6,546 nucleotides of DNA, taken from Nitrospira lenta. Its GTDB lineage: Bacteria > Nitrospirota > Nitrospiria > Nitrospirales > Nitrospiraceae. How positions within the stretch are numbered: position 1 is the stretch's first letter; each line of letters starts with the position of its first letter. The stretch is from contig CAMDRK010000149.1 of NCBI GenBank assembly GCA_945906715.1, positions 1-6,546 of the forward strand. Direction: 5' to 3'. The translations under genes and the position numbers were made by a program. Positions 1 to 4,819 of the stretch are shown piece after piece. The notes under the pieces were generated by a model. It was given only the letters and a program-made list of their open reading frames with translations. It had not been told where the DNA came from and made no database searches.

Positions 1-55
1 ACTTCCGCTCCGACTGATTTCGTTCAGCCCTAACCAAATACATATCAAAGCTCAT
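1..55 (-). CDS. Possible start of an unidentified gene, cut by the left window edge
   Basis: An ATG at 55-53 opens a minus-strand frame with no stop for the 18 complete codons left in the window. It reads MSFDMYLVRAERNQSERK and I do not recognise it. The main support is a purine-rich GAGGGGA at 69-63, which leaves 7 bases to the ATG and is a good Shine-Dalgarno match. The frame has the same direction as the upstream operon and lies about 295 bases beyond the rodZ stop, so it could be a separate gene or a distal operon member. I could not find a convincing -10/-35 pair in front of it. Codon use is mixed (AGG for Arg, several A/T third positions) and does not clearly match the GC-rich neighbours. 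A frame this short can be open by chance, so the call is weak. Confidence 0.35.
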   Translation of the reverse strand, partial: MSFDMYLVRAERNQSERK

Positions 56-62
56 GCCAGAA

Positions 63-69
63 TCCCCTC
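63..69 (-). promoter_or_regulatory. Ribosome binding site for the possible gene starting at 55
   Basis: The minus strand reads GAGGGGA, complementary to the 16S rRNA 3' end, with a 7-base spacer to the ATG at 55-53. It partly overlaps an 11-bp dyad at 67-77 (CTCAC, one central base, GTGAG), which could be an operator-like site or chance. Confidence 0.35.
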
Positions 70-188
70 ACGGTGAGATACGATATTTCCGCTAGTTTAG
101 GGTATGTATGATCAACGGAAATCTCGGAAGTCTCAAAAGGGTGGCGCCATTGTGCCTCAACTCCTGCCGCAGCGCCCCATTCCTCAAT

Positions 189-294
189 ATCACCCAGGTC
201 TGTCTGGTCTATCTAGTCTGTCTGGTTCATCTGGTTAGTTTCGTTCGACCAAATAGACGAGACAGACCGAATAGACCAGACAGACATGGGTGAT
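189..294. repeat. Long imperfect inverted repeat made of 9-bp units
   Basis: The arms 189-235 and 248-294 pair around a 12-base loop (236-247). I count 39 Watson-Crick pairs out of 47. The left arm on the plus strand is a run of 9-base units: GTCTGTCTG (198-206), GTCTATCTA (207-215), GTCTGTCTG (216-224) and GTTCATCTG (225-233). The right arm read on the minus strand repeats the design: GTCTGTCTG (285-277), GTCTATTCG (276-268), GTCTGTCTC (267-259) and GTCTATTTG (258-250). The units alternate between GTCTGTCTN and GTCTATNNN, so the higher period is 18. The element starts 55 bases past the rodZ stop codon and would form a long hairpin at the 3' end of the operon mRNA. It could serve as a 3' end stabiliser, a transcription end signal or a dispersed intergenic repeat. 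No transposase or target-site duplication is visible. Confidence 0.85.
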
Positions 295-349
295 CCCAGA
301 TGCGAGGCCATCGAAGTTCTGCCGTGTGAAATGGTTGTTCCGCAGCCTG

Positions 350-1291
350 TTAACGTTTGATGACGATGTCGCGTGCGACTTTGCCACTCGGGCCGAATGG
401 CTTTTGAGGTTTGCCATTGAGTTCGGCCTTGACCCCCCCTGCATTACCGAGCGTCAGGATAAACTGGTCCTGACCTTTCCATGTAGCCTTTTCTCCTGGT
501 CGCAACAAGGCTTCTTGGGGACTGCCCCCATCGATCTGAATGACGACCCAACTCAGCTCTGTTGCCTCAAGGTCCAGTGCCAACTGTCCCTCTGTTGTTC
601 CAGATCCTTCGAGTGAAATCCCTCCCAGCGGTCCGTCGGTCGCCAGCGACGAAGGAGCCGGAGCCACCGGCTTCGGCACAGCCGAAGCTGTGGCTACTGG
701 GCTAGTCACCGGCTCAACGTGATCTCCCACGCTCGCCTTGGCTGATACGACAGGGGCCTCGCTCGGTTTGGTACTGGGTGCAGGTTGGTCCTGCGGGACC
801 GTTTCGGTTTGATGGCTCAGCGGCGCGTCCTGAGATTCTGGAGCCGGTGCAGTGGTCCGTTTCGAGCCTGAAGATGGAAGGTCCGAGCTCGAACGATGGA
901 CCAAGAGCGACGACTGTTCCCGGCTTAGAAGGAAGATGAGTGCAAGAATCGCAATGCCGATCGCAATCGCGACGGCCTTTCGATTTGCTTGACGCTTCCG
1001 GTCTTCTTCCGCCTGCTTGATTTTCAAACGCTCCCGCTCAACTTGCTTGTCGTAATAGGAGCCGGCTGACTGAGCGAATCGGTGGATCGCATCCTCTTCA
1101 TCGAGCCCAAGCGACCGGGCATAGGACCGGACAAAGCCTCGTGCAAACACCTGATCTGGCAGCTTGGCGAAGTTCCCATCTTCCAGTGCCTTCACAAAAT
1201 CGGTTCGAATCCGCGTCTTCGAGGCGACTTCGTCGATGGTGAGCCCCTTGGTCTCGCGCACCTGCTTGAAAAACTCGCCGATTGATTCCAT
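350..1291 (-). CDS. rodZ: RodZ-like cytoskeletal/HTH membrane protein
   Basis: This 313-residue protein has the RodZ architecture. Residues about 3-68 form a cytoplasmic helix-turn-helix domain of the HTH_25 type (ESIGEFFKQVRE, then IRTDFVKALEDG and FARGFVRSYARSLGLD). A charged helix at 80-105 (DKQVERERLK, RKRQANRK) leads into one membrane segment at about 106-122. A long linker rich in Pro, Ser, Ala and Thr (about 125-235) and a C-terminal DUF4115-like beta domain (about 236-313) follow, presumably in the periplasm. In model bacteria RodZ binds MreB through the HTH domain and supports rod-shaped wall growth. That role is inferred here, and a broader HTH/DUF4115 regulator is the alternative. 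The ATG at 1291 follows the TAG of the TPR gene by 10 bases, with an AG-rich GAGAGA at 1302-1297 as a weak ribosome binding site. It is the last clear gene of the operon and ends with TAA. Confidence 0.85.
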   Translation of the reverse strand: MESIGEFFKQVRETKGLTIDEVASKTRIRTDFVKALEDGNFAKLPDQVFARGFVRSYARSLGLDEEDAIHRFAQSAGSYYDKQVERERLKIKQAEEDRKRQANRKAVAIAIGIAILALIFLLSREQSSLLVHRSSSDLPSSGSKRTTAPAPESQDAPLSHQTETVPQDQPAPSTKPSEAPVVSAKASVGDHVEPVTSPVATASAVPKPVAPAPSSLATDGPLGGISLEGSGTTEGQLALDLEATELSWVVIQIDGGSPQEALLRPGEKATWKGQDQFILTLGNAGGVKAELNGKPQKPFGPSGKVARDIVIKR

Positions 1292-1301
1292 GGGTGTCTC
1301 T

Positions 1302-1988
1302 CTACGGCTTGAGCCGTGTCAGCAATTCCTTCGCAGCTGCGGCATACTCACCGCCCTTATCGAGCGTCGTCACCTTCGTCAGCGTTTCCTTTGAGCGCCG
1401 CTCGAACCCCAGCTTGTAATACGCCCGCCCCAACTCTAAGTGTAATAGAGCCGGAGGAACATTGGGCGGATTGACCACTAAGGCATCCTCAAACGCTTCC
1501 ATGGCGCCCTGAAAATTACCCTCGTGAGCCAGTATCCGACCGAGATGGAATCGAGCCAGGTCCGGCGTTGCGTATAAGGGATTGGTCAGCGCCTGACGGA
1601 ATGCAGCGATCGCTTCGGGCCACCGCTCCTGTTTCTCTAAAACCTGGCCCAGATAGGTGTAGGCTTCCGAGTAACTGTCATCCAATTTAGTCGCTGCCGT
1701 GAATTCCTCCTCAGCATGAACTAATTTACCCTGCAGCGCCAGAATGTGGCCGAGCCCGTATCGTGCTTCTTTATTGTTCGGATCGAGCTTCACGGCCTTC
1801 TGGAACGACACAAAGGCCTTCTGCTGATCATACTCCAGGCTCGCGATGCCTTCCTGATAATAGCCTTTGGATTTTTGAGCCGAACCTTCCGATGTGGCAC
1901 AGCCGGACAACCATCCGATCAACAGGGCCGACACCAGCAACGGACAGGCCAATGGTCGAATAATTGAACCGATACAGCGAGTCTGCAT
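1302..1988 (-). CDS. TPR-repeat outer-membrane lipoprotein, PilF/PilW-like
   Basis: The protein of about 228 residues has a lipoprotein signal: Arg residues, a hydrophobic stretch (PLLVSALLIGWLSGC) and a lipobox LSGC whose Cys is near residue 30. The mature chain is about four to five tetratricopeptide repeats. Typical A/G/Y/P positions can be read in AFVSFQKAVKLDPNN, AEEEFTAATKLDDS, YLGQVLEKQERWPEAIAAF, LGRILAHEGNFQGAMEAF and LGRAYYKLGFERRSKETL. Size and layout resemble PilF/PilW pilotins for type IV pilus secretins, but no pilus gene is nearby, so a general scaffold role is equally possible. The start is ambiguous. ATG at 1988-1986 overlaps the kinase stop as TGATG, while GTG three bases upstream (1991-1989) lies 6 bases after the GAGGA at 2002-1998. 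The two differ by one residue. rodZ follows after 10 bases. Confidence 0.88.
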   Translation of the reverse strand: MQTRCIGSIIRPLACPLLVSALLIGWLSGCATSEGSAQKSKGYYQEGIASLEYDQQKAFVSFQKAVKLDPNNKEARYGLGHILALQGKLVHAEEEFTAATKLDDSYSEAYTYLGQVLEKQERWPEAIAAFRQALTNPLYATPDLARFHLGRILAHEGNFQGAMEAFEDALVVNPPNVPPALLHLELGRAYYKLGFERRSKETLTKVTTLDKGGEYAAAAKELLTRLKP

Positions 1989-2002
1989 CACGAAATGTCC
2001 TC
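1986..2002 (-). promoter_or_regulatory. Ribosome binding site and coupled stop/start, kinase to TPR lipoprotein
   Basis: GAGGA at 2002-1998 sits inside the last codons of the kinase. It is followed by GTGATG, in which TGA (1990-1988) ends the kinase and ATG (1988-1986) or GTG (1991-1989) starts the lipoprotein. The spacers are 9 and 6 bases, so either start is usable. The arrangement suggests ribosomes re-initiate after ending the kinase. Confidence 0.6.
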
Positions 2003-2902
2003 AAAATGGGTCAACCGCTTAAAGGCTCGAAACCGTTCCTGAACTTCTTTGTAATCCAGGATTCGCAAACGGTCAAGACTAAAGGCTTCTACGGTAAATG
2101 ACGCCATCACGCTCCCAAAGATAATCGCTTGCTTGAACGCCTCCAGCGAACGATCGCCGGTAGCCGTCAGATGGCCCAGGAAGCCGCCGGCGAAGGTATC
2201 CCCCGCACCGGTTGGATCGCGCACATCTTCAAGCGGGAAGGCCGGAGCCCCGAACACCTGCTTCTCGTTGAACATCAAGACCCCATACTCCCCACGTTTG
2301 ATGATGAGGTGCTTGGGTCCACGCGCGAGCACTTTTTTCGCAACCTTCACCAGATTCGAATCTTCACCGAGCGCCCGGGCTTCCCCATCGTTAATGATCA
2401 GAATATCGACCTGCTCCAAGACCCGCCACAACGCATCCCGTTTGCCATTGATCCAAAAGTTCATCGTATCGCACGCGACCAGCGGCGGACGCGAAAGCTT
2501 CTGCAGCACATCCAACTGAAGCTCCGGATCAATATTACCCAAGAACAAGAGGTCCGGGGATCGATAGGCATCGGGAATCTGTGGCCGAAACGTTTCGAAT
2601 ACGTTGAGTTTCGTATCGAGGGTGTGCGCTTCGTTCAACTGATGAGTGTATTCCCCTTTCCAGCGAAATGTCGCCCCGGGCCTCCGCTCCAACCCGGTCA
2701 CATCGATGCCACGGCTCTTGAGAAAATCCAGGTGTTGCGGAGGAAAATCTTCCCCCACGACTGCAATGAGATCCACGCTGGTAAAATAGCTGGCCGCAGT
2801 TGAAAAAAATGTGGCCGAACCTCCAAGAACCTCGCTGACCTCTCCGAAAGGCGTTTTCACCGTATCAAGCGCAACCGATCCGACGACAAGCAACTTCCCC
2901 AT
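1988..2902 (-). CDS. PfkB-family carbohydrate/nucleoside kinase
   Basis: This 304-residue enzyme belongs to the ribokinase/PfkB fold that phosphorylates sugars or nucleosides with ATP. It has the usual length of about 300. Visible features are the N-terminal strand LLVVGSVALDTV with GGSA near residues 27-30 (substrate side), VVGEDF at 48-53 and NDGEA at 171-175. IIKRGEYG lies near 200-207 and the C-terminal signature DPTGAGDTFAGGFLG at 229-243. In that signature GAGD forms the anion hole and Asp235 should be the catalytic base. The substrate cannot be read from the sequence. Ribose, adenosine or another nucleoside, and sugars are all possible. The gene starts 3 bases after the mtnP stop, and the close coupling hints at nucleoside or pentose metabolism. 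The start is ATG at 2902. GGTGAG is very close to it (2910-2905) and AGGGG lies 11 bases upstream (2918-2914), so the ribosome site is atypical. Confidence 0.9.
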   Translation of the reverse strand: MGKLLVVGSVALDTVKTPFGEVSEVLGGSATFFSTAASYFTSVDLIAVVGEDFPPQHLDFLKSRGIDVTGLERRPGATFRWKGEYTHQLNEAHTLDTKLNVFETFRPQIPDAYRSPDLLFLGNIDPELQLDVLQKLSRPPLVACDTMNFWINGKRDALWRVLEQVDILIINDGEARALGEDSNLVKVAKKVLARGPKHLIIKRGEYGVLMFNEKQVFGAPAFPLEDVRDPTGAGDTFAGGFLGHLTATGDRSLEAFKQAIIFGSVMASFTVEAFSLDRLRILDYKEVQERFRAFKRLTHFEDIS

Positions 2903-2905
2903 AGC

Positions 2906-3808
2906 TCACCGAACCCCTTTCTTCTTCGCCGGAACAACCCGGTCCATCAACAAGGCCAGCTTCCGTCGGGTCGAAGCAGGCATTCGATCCGGCGCCGTAA
3001 TAATGGCATCCTGCAACGCACGCTGACAGGAGCAGGCCTTGGCGTCGGCCACCGCACCAATCGCCATCCGTAGCAGCTGTTTGGCGAGCGTGACATTCTG
3101 GCGGAGCGTGGTCAAGATCGACTCGACGGTGACGGCCTGTTCTGTCTCATGCCAGCAGTCGTAGTCGGTTGCGAAGGCCACCGTGGCATAACAGAGTTCT
3201 GCCTCACGCGCGAGCTTGGCCTCGGGAAGATTCGTCATCCCGATCACACTCACACCCCACTGGCGATATAACCGAGACTCCCCTTTGGTCGAAAACTGCG
3301 GGCCTTCGATGCAGAGATAGACGCCGCCCTGATGGACAGTGGCGCCGACCGTGCGAGCCGCACCCGACAATACCGCACCGAGCGAGGGGCAGACCGGGTC
3401 GCCGAACGCCACATGGGCGACAATCCCTCCCTCAAAGAAGGTGGACACCCGCCGTTTGGTGAGATCGATAAACTGATCCGGCAACACCACGTCACCGGGC
3501 TTGATTGACTCCTTCATACTGCCGACTGCACTCACAGAAATCACCCGGCTCACCCCGATCGACTTGAGGGCGTATATATTCGCGCGATAGTTGATTTCGG
3601 AAGGATTGATCCGATGTCCACGTCCATGCCGCGAGAGAAAAGCGATACGAACCCCTTCCAACTCACCCAGTACCACTGTGTCGGAAGGAGATCCAAAGGG
3701 GGTCTTGACCGAAAGTTCCTTGACCTTCCGAAGGCCCTCGATGTCGTATAACCCGCTGCCGCCGATAATCCCGATGTCTGCGCGCACTGCCTTCCCCTGT
3801 CGTGTCAT
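2906..3808 (-). CDS. mtnP: S-methyl-5'-thioadenosine phosphorylase (MTAP)
   Basis: This enzyme cleaves methylthioadenosine with phosphate into adenine and 5-methylthioribose-1-phosphate, salvaging a by-product of polyamine synthesis and other SAM-dependent reactions. At 300 residues it is slightly longer than most members (about 280-290). Family motifs are clear: IGIIGGSGLYD at 12-22, SRHGRGH at 59-65 (phosphate contact), NYRANIYALK at 73-82 and SAVGSM at 93-98. EGPQFSTKGES is at 168-178 and MTNLPEAKLAREAELCYA at 191-208. ATDYDCWH at 213-220 carries the two Asp (215, 217) that mark adenine-type specificity rather than the inosine- or guanosine-type enzymes. A Cys-X-Cys pair lies at 259-261. 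The ATG at 3808 is 9 bases after the miaA stop, and TGAGGA (3820-3815), which contains that stop, is its ribosome binding site with a 6-base spacer. The kinase gene follows after 3 bases. Functional assignment is strong; adenosine itself could be a second substrate. Confidence 0.95.
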   Translation of the reverse strand: MTRQGKAVRADIGIIGGSGLYDIEGLRKVKELSVKTPFGSPSDTVVLGELEGVRIAFLSRHGRGHRINPSEINYRANIYALKSIGVSRVISVSAVGSMKESIKPGDVVLPDQFIDLTKRRVSTFFEGGIVAHVAFGDPVCPSLGAVLSGAARTVGATVHQGGVYLCIEGPQFSTKGESRLYRQWGVSVIGMTNLPEAKLAREAELCYATVAFATDYDCWHETEQAVTVESILTTLRQNVTLAKQLLRMAIGAVADAKACSCQRALQDAIITAPDRMPASTRRKLALLMDRVVPAKKKGVR

Positions 3809-3820
3809 CCCTCATCCTCA
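3809..3820 (-). promoter_or_regulatory. Ribosome binding site of mtnP embedding the miaA stop codon
   Basis: The minus strand reads TGAGGATGAGGG directly before the mtnP ATG. The TGA at 3820-3818 ends miaA and also forms the first bases of TGAGGA, a near-ideal Shine-Dalgarno 6 bases from the start. A second ATG inside the stretch (3815-3813) is in another frame and does not match the family start. Confidence 0.65.
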
Positions 3821-4819
3821 AGTAAGTGTGTTGAGAAATCGATCTATCTGTTCAATCACCCGTGTAGTCGTATGCTGGACAGGTTCCGGCTCCTCTATCA
3901 TCAGCCACTGAATCCCCGGCTCCTTTCGAAACCAGGTCATTTGCCGTTTGGAAAAATGTCTCGTGTCCCGTTTAAATCGCCGAACCATTTCAGCCGCGTC
4001 ATACTCGCCAGCCAAGTGCTCAGCCACCTGCCGATAACCCAACCCTTTCATCGCCGCGCTGTCGCGCCGATATCCCTGAGCCAGGAGTTGCTTCGTCTCT
4101 TCTATCAACCCATGAGCCAGCTGCCAATCAATCCGTCCTTCGATACGCCGGTACAGCACATCGCGGTCTCGGTTCAATCCGATCATCAAGGTTACAAAGG
4201 GCCGTTCAGCAAACCCATGCTCCTGTTGAAACTCCGACATCCGACGACCGGATAACTGGTACACCTCCAGCGCGCGGATCACTTTTGATTCGTCGCGTGG
4301 GTGCAACCGTGCCGCAATCACAGGGTCGACATCCACAAGCCTGGCATAGAGACGATCATACCCTTGGTCCTCCGCCTCCTGCCGCAATGCCTTCCGCATA
4401 ATCGGATCGGCCTGTGGCGCATCGCACAAGCCCTTGAGGAGGGTCCGCACGTAAAGCCCTGTACCACCCACGACCAGGGGAAGGCGGCAGTCCCGATAGA
4501 GACGCTCGATCTCACCGATCGCCTGGCGGCGATACAATCCTGCATTAAACGATTCGTCAGGATCGACAAGATCAATCAGCCGATGGGGAACCGCCTGGCG
4601 CTCCTCTGAGGCCGGCTTATCCGTTCCAACATCCATACCACGATAGACTTGCCGTGAATCCGCCGTGAGGACTTCGGTCTCGAAAGCCTTGGCTACCTCG
4701 ACCGCGATGCGGCTCTTCCCTACCGCGGTCGGTCCCACTATCACGACCACAGGCTTGGCCAAGACCTGCGTCTCGGAAAGATGCCGCGTCGCACTCACTG
4801 GAATGGCCATCACGTCCAT
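3818..4819 (-). CDS. miaA: tRNA dimethylallyltransferase MiaA
   Basis: MiaA transfers a dimethylallyl group from dimethylallyl diphosphate to N6 of A37 in tRNAs reading codons that begin with U. This is the first step toward ms2i6A. The Walker-type P-loop GPTAVGKS is at residues 29-36. ADSRQVYRGMDVGTDKP follows at 53-69, with Asp54 as the likely catalytic base. PHRLID is at 78-83, DESFNAGLY at 88-96 and the VGGTGLYVR signature at 117-125. FSKRQMTWFRKE near the C-terminus is the conserved tRNA-binding end. The length of 333 is a little above the usual 300-316. The first 22 residues are poorly conserved, so the start is uncertain. ATG at 4819 overlaps mutL by 10 bases, while ATG at 4810 gives a one-base TGATG overlap and loses only three residues. 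mtnP follows after 9 bases. In many bacteria miaA directly follows mutL, as here. Confidence 0.96.
   Translation of the reverse strand: MDVMAIPVSATRHLSETQVLAKPVVVIVGPTAVGKSRIAVEVAKAFETEVLTADSRQVYRGMDVGTDKPASEERQAVPHRLIDLVDPDESFNAGLYRRQAIGEIERLYRDCRLPLVVGGTGLYVRTLLKGLCDAPQADPIMRKALRQEAEDQGYDRLYARLVDVDPVIAARLHPRDESKVIRALEVYQLSGRRMSEFQQEHGFAERPFVTLMIGLNRDRDVLYRRIEGRIDWQLAHGLIEETKQLLAQGYRRDSAAMKGLGYRQVAEHLAGEYDAAEMVRRFKRDTRHFSKRQMTWFRKEPGIQWLMIEEPEPVQHTTTRVIEQIDRFLNTLT
4808..4819 (-). promoter_or_regulatory. mutL stop / miaA start overlap with two candidate starts
   Basis: Two in-frame ATGs compete for miaA: 4819-4817 and 4810-4808. The second shares its A with the mutL TGA (4812-4810), the common TGATG coupling form. 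No strong Shine-Dalgarno precedes either; GGATGG at 4821-4816 is a weak candidate for the inner one. Confidence 0.5.

Larger units (their letters stand above)
56..349. other. Intergenic region downstream of rodZ
   Basis: This is the only stretch of about 300 bases without a supported gene. It holds the ribosome binding site and small dyad at 63-77 and the long inverted repeat at 189-294. Between 78 and 188 I see no clear promoter, RNA gene or terminator. A plus-strand frame at 108-293 (61 codons) is open. Its second half is only the 9-bp repeat read in triplets (VCL, VYL, VCL, VHL), and no ribosome binding site is evident, so I do not call it a gene. The minus strand just past the inverted repeat (188 downward) has no run of T, so there is no classical intrinsic terminator. 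Confidence 0.6.

Noticed and set aside
189..294. Intrinsic terminator for the operon
   Set aside because: The hairpin is long and moderately GC-rich, but no T-tract follows it on the minus strand below 189. Termination here would need another mechanism, so I list it as a repeat.
189..294. CRISPR array or miniature transposon
   Set aside because: The units are 9 bases with no spacers, so it is not CRISPR. No target-site duplication or transposase-like end could be identified, so a transposon claim is not supported.
290..616. 108-codon plus-strand frame overlapping the rodZ 3' end
   Set aside because: It is antisense to the DUF4115-like domain, with no clear ribosome binding site and no recognisable protein features.
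2129..2803. 224-codon plus-strand frame opposite the PfkB kinase
   Set aside because: It lies wholly antisense to a gene with clear PfkB motifs and its translation shows no recognisable domain. It is explained as a shadow of GC-rich codon use.
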